From positions 1 to 31,751 of the forward strand of contig DAIOGK010000032.1 of the NCBI GenBank assembly GCA_036745275.1: a stretch of DNA of 31,751 nucleotides, in the 5' to 3' direction. Position numbers and translations under genes: made by a program. The stretch's first letter is position 1. Each line of letters opens with the position of its first letter. Shown here piece after piece: positions 7,421 through 14,898 of this stretch. The DNA comes from JAIUNP01 sp020161975 (lineage in GTDB: Bacteria; Pseudomonadota; Alphaproteobacteria; Rhizobiales; Beijerinckiaceae). The notes beneath the pieces are model-generated. The model was not told where the DNA came from, ran no database searches, and saw nothing but the letters and a program-made list of their open reading frames with translations.

Positions 7421-8146
7421 GTGACCGAACAACTCCGCGACACTCCGCAATTCTACCTCACCGCGCCATCGCCCTGTCCCTATCTGCCGGGGCGGGAAGA
7501 GCGGAAGGTGTTCACGCATGTCGTCGGCCGGCGCGCACCGGAACTCAACGCCATGCTGACGAACGGCGGCTTCCGGCGCAGCCAGACCATCGCCTATCGC
7601 CCGGCCTGCGAGACCTGCAACGCCTGTGTCTCCGTGCGCGTTGTCGTCAATGAATTTGCGCCCTCAAGGAACATGCGGCGCGTCATGCAGGCGAATGCCG
7701 ACCTCACCGGCTCCGTGGTCTCCGCCCGCGCAACCTCCGAGCAATATTCGCTGTTCCGTGATTATCTCGACGCGCGCCATGCCGAGGGCGGTATGGCCGA
7801 CATGTCCGTGCTCGACTATTCGATGATGGTGGAGGACAGCCACATCGAAACGCGGCTTGTCGAATATCGCCTCGCCGAGGGGCCGCGCGCGGGCGTTCTG
7901 GTTGGGGTGGCGCTGACGGACGTGCTGAATGATGGCCTGTCGATGGTCTATTCCTATTACGACCCAAGTGAGGAGGCGCGATCCTTCGGCACGTATATGA
8001 TCCTCGATCACATCGCGCGCGCCCGCGCCGCCAACCTGCCGCATGTCTATCTTGGTTACTGGGTCGATGGCTCGCGCAAGATGGCCTACAAGGCCCGTTT
8101 CCAGCCGCAGGAGCGGTTGCTGGGCGCTGGCTGGGTGCGGGGCTAG
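7421..8146 (+). CDS. bpt: Aspartate/glutamate leucyltransferase (L/F-type N-end rule, Bpt/Ate family)
   Basis: Bpt attaches leucine from Leu-tRNA to proteins with N-terminal Asp or Glu, marking them for ClpS/ClpAP degradation. The 241-residue product has the N-terminal cysteine region (PSPCPYLPGREERKVFTH, then RPACETCNACVSVRV) and the C-terminal GNAT-like half with VDVLNDGLSMVYSYYDP-type and HVYLGYWVDGSRKMAYKA segments characteristic of the family. GTG at 7421 gives the standard length; an in-frame ATG at 7367 would add 18 residues. It follows the RDD gene by 59 bases and may be in the same transcript. Confidence 0.92.
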   Translation: MTEQLRDTPQFYLTAPSPCPYLPGREERKVFTHVVGRRAPELNAMLTNGGFRRSQTIAYRPACETCNACVSVRVVVNEFAPSRNMRRVMQANADLTGSVVSARATSEQYSLFRDYLDARHAEGGMADMSVLDYSMMVEDSHIETRLVEYRLAEGPRAGVLVGVALTDVLNDGLSMVYSYYDPSEEARSFGTYMILDHIARARAANLPHVYLGYWVDGSRKMAYKARFQPQERLLGAGWVRG

Positions 8147-8235
8147 GAGCCCGGCTGAGAGGGCGATCCCCTTTGAATCCCGTTGCCGAGCCCCCATGTC
8201 TTTCAGACGTCCATCGGCAAAAAGGGAGAACGGCC

Positions 8236-8610
8236 ATGTTAACCCATCAACTCGATACGACGTCCGGTATCCTCAGTGTCGAACCGAAAGAACCGCTGAC
8301 CGAGCAGGATTTTCTCGACGTGGCGAAGGAGGTTGATGCCTATCTCGCCAACCATGACAATCTCACCGGCATCATCATCAGCGCGGCGCATTTTCCAGGC
8401 TGGGAGAACTTCTCCGGGCTGGTGGAGCATTTGCGCTTCGTCCGCAAGCATCAAGAACACATCAATCGCATTGCGGTGCTGACCGACAACCCCTTCCTCC
8501 AATTCCCGCCGCTGTTCGTGGCGTATTTTGTCCACCCGGTCATCAAGGTGTTTCCGCTGAAAGACTGGGGCGCCGCCACCCTGTGGCTGCGCGAAACAGC
8601 GAAGGTGTGA
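8236..8610 (+). CDS. SpoIIAA/STAS-like domain protein
   Basis: A 124-residue soluble protein resembling the SpoIIAA-like family (PF11964): an N-terminal beta-rich part (LSVEPKEPLTEQDF), a helix with DVAKEVDAYL, the central GIIISAAHFPGWENFSGLVEHL, and the C-terminal RIAVLTDNPFL ... IKVFPLKDWGAATLWL. The fold is related to anti-sigma factor antagonists and CRAL-TRIO-like proteins; its cellular role is not known. The ATG at 8236 has AAAGGGAG upstream. It converges on the tautomerase gene with only 3 bases between stops and no visible terminator. The last 42 residues before the tail align without gaps with those of the protein at 16808-17143. Confidence 0.8.
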   Translation: MLTHQLDTTSGILSVEPKEPLTEQDFLDVAKEVDAYLANHDNLTGIIISAAHFPGWENFSGLVEHLRFVRKHQEHINRIAVLTDNPFLQFPPLFVAYFVHPVIKVFPLKDWGAATLWLRETAKV

Positions 8611-8613
8611 CGG

Positions 8614-9033
8614 TCAAGCCGCCCGCTGCGCCTGCGCCGACTTGCCGGCGATGAAGCGGTATTCCTGCGTCAGACCGCCGTAACCGTAGGCCGAGGCTGG
8701 CACGGGGTGAACCAGCACATAGCTTTCCTCATGCACTGCACCGAGGATTTCCGCCATCGTGCCGTGCACGGCGGCGATGTAGTCGGCCATTTCCGCCTTG
8801 GTGTTTGTGGCTTCCGTGATCTTGATGTCAAGCCAGTAGGCCGCCTTGCGCTGGTCTGAAAGCGCTGCGCCGCCGGTAAACCAGTTCTCCGCCGCGATAT
8901 AGGAAATGGCGATGGCCGTCACAGCCGGGTCCTTGCCGAGAAGCCGGGCCGTGAGGTCCGACAATGTGGACGCAACGCGACGCGACAGATCGGGCGCGGC
9001 AGGGGCGGCGATAAGAACATTGAGCATGGGCAT
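8614..9033 (-). CDS. Tautomerase-family protein (4-oxalocrotonate tautomerase-like)
   Basis: A 139-residue protein of the tautomerase superfamily type. It begins Met-Pro, so removal of Met would expose the N-terminal proline that acts as catalytic base in this superfamily. The remainder (SRRVASTLSDLTARLLGKDP, then VTAIAISYIAAENWFTGG and a second beta-alpha-beta half) fits a fused two-unit subunit longer than the 62-residue 4-OT. Its substrate cannot be told from sequence. AAGGAC lies 7-8 bases before the start on the minus strand, supporting ATG 9033. It is divergent from the LysR gene, with a small ORF between, a layout typical of a LysR-controlled target. Confidence 0.78.
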   Translation of the reverse strand: MPMLNVLIAAPAAPDLSRRVASTLSDLTARLLGKDPAVTAIAISYIAAENWFTGGAALSDQRKAAYWLDIKITEATNTKAEMADYIAAVHGTMAEILGAVHEESYVLVHPVPASAYGYGGLTQEYRFIAGKSAQAQRAA

Positions 9034-9065
9034 GGGATGGTCCTTCGGCTGGGGGAGGAGCAGGC

Positions 9066-9296
9066 TCAGCGCCGCACGAAAAGCCGGGCGAAGAAATGGC
9101 TGATCGCTTCGCGGCGAAGGATTGCCGCCTCCCGGCGATGATGATCCAGAACGTCGGCGGTGATGCGGAGCGTGCGCGCCCCTGCGCGATCGAATGCAGA
9201 ACCGGTGCGTATTTCAGCCTGCCGCACAGCGCGCGGAACCGCAGGGCATTGGCCAAGGCTGGAGGGAAACAGGCAGGTTTCGGTGTGCGCGGTCAT
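9066..9296 (-). CDS. Small basic hypothetical protein (possible)
   Basis: A 76-residue ORF upstream of, and in line with, the tautomerase gene (32 bases apart). The ATG at 9296 has GGAG about 7 bases upstream on the minus strand. The product is Arg/His rich with a C-terminal amphipathic segment (EAAILRREAISHFFARLF) like that seen in short alphaproteobacterial proteins of unknown function. The frame opens further to 9308. G+C-rich DNA gives many chance ORFs, so this is moderate support only, based on the ribosome site and placement. Confidence 0.45.
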   Translation of the reverse strand: MTAHTETCLFPSSLGQCPAVPRAVRQAEIRTGSAFDRAGARTLRITADVLDHHRREAAILRREAISHFFARLFVRR

Positions 9297-9336
9297 TGCA
9301 ATCTCCATCGCGTCTTCGATGGGTCATGGATATCAA

Positions 9337-9387
9337 TTGCAATTGGAATCGATAATGACATTAAAAAGCCATTTACTAATTCCAATT
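9337..9387. promoter_or_regulatory. AT-rich divergent promoter/operator region of the LysR gene
   Basis: This spacer between the divergent LysR and tautomerase units is clearly more AT-rich than its flanks. It holds a perfect 9-base inverted repeat, AATTGGAAT at 9341-9349 and ATTCCAATT at 9379-9387, and a tandem CAATTG at 9334-9345. TTGCAA (9337-9342) and TTAAAA (9361-9366), 18 bases apart, could be the LysR promoter. LysR regulators usually bind such dyads between themselves and the divergent target. The binding role is inferred. Confidence 0.5.
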
Positions 9388-9395
9388 TGTCACAA

Positions 9396-10289
9396 ATGGA
9401 CGACTTACGAACCTTTACGATTGCCGCGAAGGCCGGCAGCTTCACCACCGCAGCCATCACCCTCGGACTGACCCCTTCGGCCGTCTCGCGCATTGTATCG
9501 CGGCTGGAGGACAGGATCGGGGTGCGGCTGTTTAACCGGACCACCCGGCGCATTGACCTGACGCCCGAGGGCGAAAGCTATCTGTCGGGCGTCCTCTTCG
9601 TGCTCAATGAAATCGAGGAGTTGGAAGCCTCGGTTGGCCAGTCCTCAACCCGACCCAAGGGGCTGCTGAGGATCAATTCCGGGACGGCATTCGGCAATCA
9701 CCAGTTGATGCCGGTGCTGCCCGAGTTTCTGGATCGCTATCCGGAGATCTCGGTTTTCGTCGATCTGACCGATCGGCGCGTGGATATCGCTGCCGAACGA
9801 GCCGATGTGGCCATCCGCACCGGCCCTGTGGGCGATGACCGGCTGATTGCCCGGCAGATCAAGACAATCCGGCGCGTCATATGTGCAGCGCCGTCGTATC
9901 TCGCACGGTTCGGTCGGCCAGAGCGGCCCGAAGACTTGAGGCACCATCGCTGCATTACATTTTCGGATCAGCCGATGCTGTCGCGCTGGCCGTTCCGCGG
10001 TGCGAACGGTCCTGAATACATCGATGCATCGGGCCGGGTGCAGGTCAGTTCCGGCGATGCACTTGCGGGGATTGCGATTGCCGGCGCTGGCATCGTCCGC
10101 ATCGCTGACATCATCGTCTCGGATGCGCTCCGCGATGGCCGGCTTGTGCCGTTGCTGGTTGATCGGCACATCGTCGATGAGGTGCCGGTTTCCGCGATTT
10201 ACCTGCCAGGCCGTCACCGCGCGCCGAAAGTTCGCGTTTTCATCGACTTTCTGCTGGAACGCCTGGGCGGAGCCCAGCGCGGGCCGTAA
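9396..10289 (+). CDS. LysR-family transcriptional regulator
   Basis: A 297-residue LysR-type regulator. The N-terminal winged helix-turn-helix is clear (MDDLRTFTIAAKAGSFTTAA, then GLTPSAVSRIVSRLEDRIGVRLFNRTTRRIDLTPEG), followed by a linker helix and a two-lobed periplasmic-binding-like effector domain (GLLRINSGTAFGNHQLMPVL, then DVAIRTGPVGDDRLIARQI; typical of the group that includes DmlR/PgrR-like regulators). ATG 9396 is used because it begins the winged-helix domain; the frame is open 100 codons upstream but with no matching sequence. Divergent from the tautomerase gene, which is its likely target. Effector unknown. Confidence 0.92.
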   Translation: MDDLRTFTIAAKAGSFTTAAITLGLTPSAVSRIVSRLEDRIGVRLFNRTTRRIDLTPEGESYLSGVLFVLNEIEELEASVGQSSTRPKGLLRINSGTAFGNHQLMPVLPEFLDRYPEISVFVDLTDRRVDIAAERADVAIRTGPVGDDRLIARQIKTIRRVICAAPSYLARFGRPERPEDLRHHRCITFSDQPMLSRWPFRGANGPEYIDASGRVQVSSGDALAGIAIAGAGIVRIADIIVSDALRDGRLVPLLVDRHIVDEVPVSAIYLPGRHRAPKVRVFIDFLLERLGGAQRGP

Positions 10290-10323
10290 GTCCCGCGTTG
10301 TTGTCCCGCAGAGGCCGAAGGCG

Positions 10324-12567
10324 CTACCCCACGAACCGGTTGTTTCGAGGAAAGCCCTTCGGCGGCAGCTTGCCCGCATCCGCGCGATTGCCGCGCCAGT
10401 CGTCGAGATCATTGCCCTTTACCGTGAACACACGGCCCGCACTGTCAGTGAAGGTCAGCCCATCGGTGCCGGTGAAGGTCTTGGCATCGGCAACGCCGCC
10501 TTCCTTGTACTTTTGCAGGCGGACGCCCTTGCCTCGCGTCATTTCGGGGATCTGGTCGAGCGGGAACACGAGCAACTTCCGGTTTTCGCCGATGATCGCC
10601 ACGGTGTCGCCCGTCACGGGCACGGAGAGCCAGGCCCGGGCGCTGTCGATGGACAATGCGTTCTTGCCCTTGCGCGTATTGGCCACAAGATCATCGGACC
10701 CGACGACAAAGCCACGCGAATCCCGGGCGATCAGCAGGCGTTTCGCGCCAGGCTCATGCACCCAGACCGTGACGATATCCGCATCGGGATCGATCTCGGC
10801 CATCAGGCGGATCGGGTCGCCGAAGCCGCGCCCGCCGGGCAGCTTGGAGGCATCGAGCGTGAAGACCTTGCCGTTGGTCGCCATGACGAGAAGCTTGTCC
10901 GTCGTCTGCGCGTGGAAGGACAGTTGCAGGCTGTCATCGCCCTTGAACTGCACGTTTGACAGGTCCGCGACATGGCCCTTCAGCGCGCGAATCCAGCCCT
11001 TGTCCGAGACGACGACCGTGATCGGCTCCTTTTCCACCAGCGCATCGGTGATATCGATGGCGCCGATATCCGGCGCATCGGCGAAGGTGGTGCGGCGCTT
11101 GCCGAGCGCGGTATTCTGCCCGTAATCCTTCAGCACCCGTTTGATCTGCCAGGCGACGGTTTTCCACTGCTTGGCCTCCGACCCGAGCAGCGCCTCGATC
11201 TGCGCCTTCTCCTCGGTCAGTTCGGCGTGTTCGCGCTTGAGTTCCATTTCCTCAAGCTTGCGCAGGGAGCGCAGGCGGGTGTCAAGAATGGCGTTTGCCT
11301 GAAGCTCGGTCAGCTCAAACCGCTTCATCAGCGCTGCTTTCGGCTCGTCCTCCTCGCGGATGATGCGGATCACCTCGTCGAGATCGAGATAAACGATCAG
11401 AAGGCCACCGAGGATTTCGAGGCGATGCTCGATCTTGCCGAGACGGTATTGCGAACGGCGGATCAGCACGACGCGCCGATGGTCCAGCCAGCAGCGCAGC
11501 GCCTCGTTGAGGCCGATGACGCGCGGGGCCAGTCCATCCACCAGCACGTTCATGTTCATGGAAATGCGCGCCTCAAGCTCGGTCAGCTTGAACAGCGATT
11601 CCATCAGCATGACCGGATCGACGGTCTTCGATTTCGGTTCGAGGACGATGCGGACATCCTCGGTCGATTCGTCGCGCACATCGCCGAGCAGCGGCAGCTT
11701 CTTGTCGTTCAGAAGTTCGGCGATTTTCTCGATCAGCCGGCCTTTGGTGACGAGATAGGGGATTTCCGTGACGATAATCTGCCAGGTTCCCCGATTGCCC
11801 TCTTCCTTCTCCCAGCGTGCACGGACACGGAAGCCGCCGCGCCCGGTGCGATAGGTGTCGGCAATGCTGCCGCGCGATTCCACGATGATGCCGCCGGTGG
11901 GAAAATCCGGCCCCGGCACGAACTGCATCAGATCGTCGGAACTTGCGCCCGGATGCTCGATCAGATGCAGCGCCGCCTGGCAGAGTTCGGCTGCATTGTG
12001 CGGCGGAATCGAGGTCGCCATGCCCACCGCAATGCCCTGCGAGCCGTTGGCGAGCAGATTGGGAAAGGCGGCAGGCAGGACGACCGGCTCCTCGTCCTCC
12101 TGATTGTAGGTGGGGCGGAAATCGACCGCATCCTCGTCGATTCCGTCGAGCAGCAGGGCGGCAACATCGGTCAGACGCGCCTCGGTGTAGCGGTAGGCGG
12201 CGGCGCCATCCCCGTCGATGTTGCCGAAATTGCCCTGTCCCTCGACCAGCGGATAGCGCTGCGCAAAATCCTGCGCGAGGCGCACCATGGCATCATAGAC
12301 CGCCTGGTCGCCATGCGGATGATACTTACCGATGACATCGCCGACGACGCGCGCGCATTTCTTGAAGCCCTGGCCGGGATCGAGCTTCAGCATCCGCATG
12401 GCATACATCAGCCGGCGGTGAACGGGCTTCAGCCCGTCGCGTGCATCGGGCAGGGCGCGGTGCATGATGGTCGAGAGCGCATAGGCGAGGTAGCGCTCTT
12501 CCAGCGCCTCGCGCAGTTCTATCGTCTCGACATCGGTGCCTTTCGGCGGTTCCACTGGCTTTCCCAT
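10324..12567 (-). CDS. parC: DNA topoisomerase IV subunit A ParC
   Basis: ParC, with ParE, unlinks daughter chromosomes by passing one duplex through another. The 747-residue protein has the breakage-reunion domain (LAYALSTIMHRALPDARDGLKPVHRR, catalytic Tyr127 in the RYTEARL motif), the coiled region with DTRLRSLRKLEEMEL, and the C-terminal beta-pinwheel domain. At 747 residues it is normal for ParC and shorter than GyrA; no GyrA box is seen. In the quinolone-resistance region GKYHPHGDQAVYDAM, the position of E. coli ParC Ser80 is Gln88 and that of Glu84 is Asp92. It is transcribed alone on the minus strand, convergent with the LysR gene. In other alphaproteobacteria parC often lies near recO, which is about 3.5 kb away here. 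Confidence 0.96.
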   Translation of the reverse strand: MGKPVEPPKGTDVETIELREALEERYLAYALSTIMHRALPDARDGLKPVHRRLMYAMRMLKLDPGQGFKKCARVVGDVIGKYHPHGDQAVYDAMVRLAQDFAQRYPLVEGQGNFGNIDGDGAAAYRYTEARLTDVAALLLDGIDEDAVDFRPTYNQEDEEPVVLPAAFPNLLANGSQGIAVGMATSIPPHNAAELCQAALHLIEHPGASSDDLMQFVPGPDFPTGGIIVESRGSIADTYRTGRGGFRVRARWEKEEGNRGTWQIIVTEIPYLVTKGRLIEKIAELLNDKKLPLLGDVRDESTEDVRIVLEPKSKTVDPVMLMESLFKLTELEARISMNMNVLVDGLAPRVIGLNEALRCWLDHRRVVLIRRSQYRLGKIEHRLEILGGLLIVYLDLDEVIRIIREEDEPKAALMKRFELTELQANAILDTRLRSLRKLEEMELKREHAELTEEKAQIEALLGSEAKQWKTVAWQIKRVLKDYGQNTALGKRRTTFADAPDIGAIDITDALVEKEPITVVVSDKGWIRALKGHVADLSNVQFKGDDSLQLSFHAQTTDKLLVMATNGKVFTLDASKLPGGRGFGDPIRLMAEIDPDADIVTVWVHEPGAKRLLIARDSRGFVVGSDDLVANTRKGKNALSIDSARAWLSVPVTGDTVAIIGENRKLLVFPLDQIPEMTRGKGVRLQKYKEGGVADAKTFTGTDGLTFTDSAGRVFTVKGNDLDDWRGNRADAGKLPPKGFPRNNRFVG

Positions 12568-12643
12568 GGGTTTTGGGTATCAGCCGGGGCGATTCGGGGG
12601 AAGGGGAGGGCGGGATTTGTCCCCATCCCTTGGTCGCGCTTGA

Positions 12644-12661
12644 CCGCGCGCCCGCGCGCGG
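12644..12661. promoter_or_regulatory. GC-only inverted repeat in the divergent parC / orphan-gene spacer
   Basis: CCGCGCGC (12644-12651) and GCGCGCGG (12654-12661) form a near-perfect palindrome with two central bases. It lies between the divergent starts of parC (12567) and the small gene at 12709. It could be an operator or a chance product of high G+C; the sequence alone does not decide. Confidence 0.25.
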
Positions 12662-12708
12662 CGATAAGCGAGACAGGACATCAGGGTTGCTCAGGAAGGA
12701 ATTCGCCC

Positions 12709-12933
12709 ATGCCGACTGAAAAGATGACCAGGCCGAAGGAAATCATTGAATTCTGCCTGAAGCCGCTTGGTCTCGATACGTCGAGCGCGGCCTACGAGCT
12801 GGCCTATGCGCGCCTTGAGCACGTCATCAAGACCTATCAGAAGGAAATCCTGCGCGAGAAGAAGCCGATTACTGTCGATTTCTCGCAGATGCGGACGATC
12901 ACCATCAACGAGGATGCGCACGGTCACGACTGA
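12709..12933 (+). CDS. Small conserved-looking hypothetical protein (74 residues)
   Basis: A 74-residue acidic/basic mixed protein with no signal peptide or transmembrane helix. It reads as two or three helices (PKEIIEFCLKPLGLDTSSAAYELAYARLEHVIKTYQKEIL) then a short strand-like tail (KKPITVDFSQMRTITINED). The start at 12709 has a strong AGGAAGGA eight bases upstream, and a clear rho-independent terminator follows at 12962-12985, so it looks like a real single-gene unit. I do not recognise the family. The small helical layout would suit a protein-binding or regulatory role, but this is a guess. Confidence 0.75.
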   Translation: MPTEKMTRPKEIIEFCLKPLGLDTSSAAYELAYARLEHVIKTYQKEILREKKPITVDFSQMRTITINEDAHGHD

Positions 12934-12961
12934 TCGTTCCGCGTGTTCGGAAATTGGAAGA

Positions 12962-12985
12962 GGGCGGCTTCGGGCCGCCCTTTTT
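12962..12985 (+). terminator. Rho-independent terminator
   Basis: GGGCGGC (12962-12968) pairs with GCCGCCC (12974-12980) around a TTCGG loop and is followed by five T residues. It lies 28 bases after the small gene's stop codon and just before the end of the converging thiL gene. Confidence 0.9.
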
Positions 12986-13009
12986 GTTGGGCGGCACTGG
13001 CGGCCGGTT

Positions 13010-13996
13010 TCAAAAATGCCGGAAGGAGGCGTCGCGCCAGTGGACCGGCGTGGCATTCGGCCCGAGAATCTGTTTCCCGCTTTCCGTCAGCGCGCCAATC
13101 CGGGTGACGGAAATGCCCGCCACTTGCGCAGCTACCTCGAACGCGGTGGCGCGTTCGGGCGGCACAGCGGCGAGAATCTCGTAATCGTCACCGCCCGTTA
13201 CCGCACGGCGCAAATTGTCCGGATCCGCTGCAATCCATGCGCGGCTGCGCGGCGATAGAGGCACATCCGAAAGCTGCAACGCCAGACCGCAGCCGCTGGC
13301 CGCTGCCAGCTTTTCCGCATCGCCCATGAGTCCATCGGAAACATCCATGGCGGCGGAGGCATGATTCCGCACCACCTGGGCCAGCGCCATGCGTGGCTCA
13401 GGCACCAGATAGCGGAGCACCAGCGGGGCGTCGGCAGCCACCGCGCGCCCCTCACGTTCTGCCATTCGCGCCAGGAGGCCGAGCGCGCCATCGCCGATGG
13501 TGCCACTGACATAGAGCGCATCGCCGGGCTTGCCGCCAGAGCGGCGCGCCATGCTCCCGGCCGGCACTGCGCCCAGAACCGTGACCGACAGCATGGCCCG
13601 CGATCCTGCGGCCACCGTATCGCCCCCCAGAAGCGGGCAGGCAAATTCAGCGCTGTCTGCCGCCAGCCCGTCCGCCAGCCCGGCAATCCAGTCCTCACGC
13701 CAACCACGCGGCAGGCCGAGCCCCAGCAGAAACCCGAGTGGGCGCGCCCCCTTGGCTGCGAGGTCAGAGAGGTTCACACGCAGTGCCTTCCGGCCGATCA
13801 GCGCAGGAGGATCATCGGCGAAGAAGTGTACGCCGGCCACCAGCGCATCCTTCGACAGAACGAGATCGGAGCCCGGTGGCGGTGTCAGCACGGCGGCATC
13901 GTCAGTAAGGCCGAGCGCACCCGGCCCCGCCATCGGCGCGAGGTAACGGGCGATCAGTTCAAACTCGCCGGGGCGGACAGGGGATTTGCGCGACAC
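13010..13996 (-). CDS. thiL: Thiamine-monophosphate kinase ThiL
   Basis: ThiL phosphorylates thiamine monophosphate to thiamine pyrophosphate, the final step of cofactor synthesis. The product (328 residues from GTG 13996) has RPGEFELIARYLAPMAG at the N-terminus, LTDDAAVL (metal-binding Asp pair), SKDALVAGVHF, the long conserved ALRVNLSDLAAKGARPLGFLLGL segment with its NxSDxAAxGA motif, LLGGDTVA, AAMDVSDGLMGD and VTGGDDYEIL. GTG 13996 has AAGG six bases upstream; a TTG start at 14065 would add 23 residues outside the family. In many alphaproteobacteria thiL follows nusB; here it is about 13 kb from nusB and stands alone on the opposite strand. Confidence 0.93.
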   Translation of the reverse strand: MSRKSPVRPGEFELIARYLAPMAGPGALGLTDDAAVLTPPPGSDLVLSKDALVAGVHFFADDPPALIGRKALRVNLSDLAAKGARPLGFLLGLGLPRGWREDWIAGLADGLAADSAEFACPLLGGDTVAAGSRAMLSVTVLGAVPAGSMARRSGGKPGDALYVSGTIGDGALGLLARMAEREGRAVAADAPLVLRYLVPEPRMALAQVVRNHASAAMDVSDGLMGDAEKLAAASGCGLALQLSDVPLSPRSRAWIAADPDNLRRAVTGGDDYEILAAVPPERATAFEVAAQVAGISVTRIGALTESGKQILGPNATPVHWRDASFRHF

Positions 13997-14078
13997 GGAT
14001 TGCCTTGCCTTCTTCCGCCGGGATGGCGAGGCAGGCAGAAAACCGCGTGCTGAATCCCTTGTCAAAATCCATAGTAAA

Positions 14079-14161
14079 CAACATTCAACATTTGGATTTT
14101 GGCAACATTACCAGGCTGTATAAGTAAAACTCGATTCACATTATCCTATAAACAGAATGTT
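14079..14161. promoter_or_regulatory. AT-rich ldtR upstream region with repeated CAACATT motifs
   Basis: The 280 bases between thiL (starting at 13996) and ldtR hold an AT-rich section. CAACATT occurs three times on the plus strand (14079-14085, 14086-14092, 14103-14109), and its core appears inverted as AATGTT at 14156-14161. Two -10-like hexamers, TATAAG (14119-14124) and TATAAA (14147-14152), lie between them without a clear -35 box. This fits a promoter with a repeated protein-binding site, for example for autoregulation by LdtR. No binding data. Confidence 0.45.
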
Positions 14162-14276
14162 TAGGCTGGAATTTAAACTCGTCTTCATTCGGTCAGTCTA
14201 TGTTTATCCCCATGAGAGCGGCAAAGACCGGCTCAAGAAAAGCCCGAACAGGGCAAGTTAAACAGGGGACAGTGCC

Positions 14277-14789
14277 ATGAATAACGCCAAAGTTGCGAAT
14301 GCCGTTAGTGAAGTTACACCGAAGCAGACCACCGTCCGCGCGCCGTATCTCGAGTCGCTCGCTCTGGTGGAGCGGCTCCATCGCCGTCTGCTCGATGTCA
14401 TCAAGGATGAACTCGATCGCCGTGGTCGCACGGATGTGAATTCGGTTCAGGCCCTGCTGCTTTATAACATTGGCGACAATGAAGTGACCGCCGGTGAACT
14501 TCGCACCCGTGGCTATTATCTCGGCTCGAATGTGTCTTACAACGTCAAGAAGCTGGTCGAAATGGGCTATCTGAACCATCAGCGCAGCCGCGTTGACCGC
14601 CGTTCGGTGCGCATCCGCCTCACCGCTCCGGGCGAGGAAATCCACGCGATGGTCGCCGGCCTCTATGAAAAGCACGTCTCGACCGTCGAGCAGATCGGCG
14701 GCATCTCGGCGGAAGATTTCGGGCGCCTCAACAACGCGCTGACCCGCCTCGACCGCTTCTGGACTGATCAGATCCGCTACCGCCTCTAA
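14277..14789 (+). CDS. ldtR: MarR-family regulator of the LdtR type
   Basis: A 170-residue winged helix-turn-helix protein of the LdtR group of MarR regulators, first described in Liberibacter and Sinorhizobium, where it controls an L,D-transpeptidase gene and stress tolerance. Recognisable segments are the helix LVERLHRRLLDVIKDELDRRG, then NSVQALLLYNIGDNEVTAGELRTRG (helix-turn-helix), YYLGSNVSYNVKKLVEMGYL (recognition helix) and the wing HQRSRVDRRSVRIRLT. The start at 14277 has AGGGGAC upstream. The gene directly downstream is an L,D-transpeptidase, matching the known ldtR-ldtP pair. A small effector probably binds at the dimer interface, as in the Liberibacter protein; this is inferred from the family. 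Confidence 0.9.
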   Translation: MNNAKVANAVSEVTPKQTTVRAPYLESLALVERLHRRLLDVIKDELDRRGRTDVNSVQALLLYNIGDNEVTAGELRTRGYYLGSNVSYNVKKLVEMGYLNHQRSRVDRRSVRIRLTAPGEEIHAMVAGLYEKHVSTVEQIGGISAEDFGRLNNALTRLDRFWTDQIRYRL

Positions 14790-14799
14790 GCGGAAGCAT

Positions 14800-14898
14800 C
14801 TGGGAATTCAGGACCTTTGCCGCCCGGAGGGGAACGGGCGGCATGAAACCCCGGTGGGGGTCCTCCAAAACTGGCGGCTCGCGAGAGCCGCCTTTTTT
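14800..14898 (+). ncRNA. Structured 3' UTR or small RNA candidate between ldtR and the L,D-transpeptidase gene
   Basis: Right after ldtR there are three successive foldable segments: GCCGCCCG/CGGGCGGC (14819-14826 with 14835-14842), ACCCC with GGGGT around 14848-14861, and the terminator stem at 14873-14892. Between the second and third lies an unpaired GTCCTCCAAAAC. Exposed CCTCC segments that could bind ribosome sites plus a terminal rho-independent terminator are hallmarks of several alphaproteobacterial small RNAs. No separate promoter is obvious, so a processed ldtR 3' UTR is equally possible. Confidence 0.35.
14873..14898 (+). terminator. Rho-independent terminator after ldtR
   Basis: GGCGGCTC (14873-14880) and GAGCCGCC (14885-14892) form an 8-bp stem around a GCGA tetraloop, followed by six T residues (14893-14898). 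A strong textbook terminator separating ldtR from the transpeptidase gene. Confidence 0.95.

Noticed and set aside
10972..12933. A very long plus-strand open frame (653 codons) opposite parC
   Set aside because: It is antisense to a certain parC gene and gives no recognisable protein; such frames are common opposite G+C-rich genes. Only its last 74 codons, from the ATG at 12709, form a separate gene.
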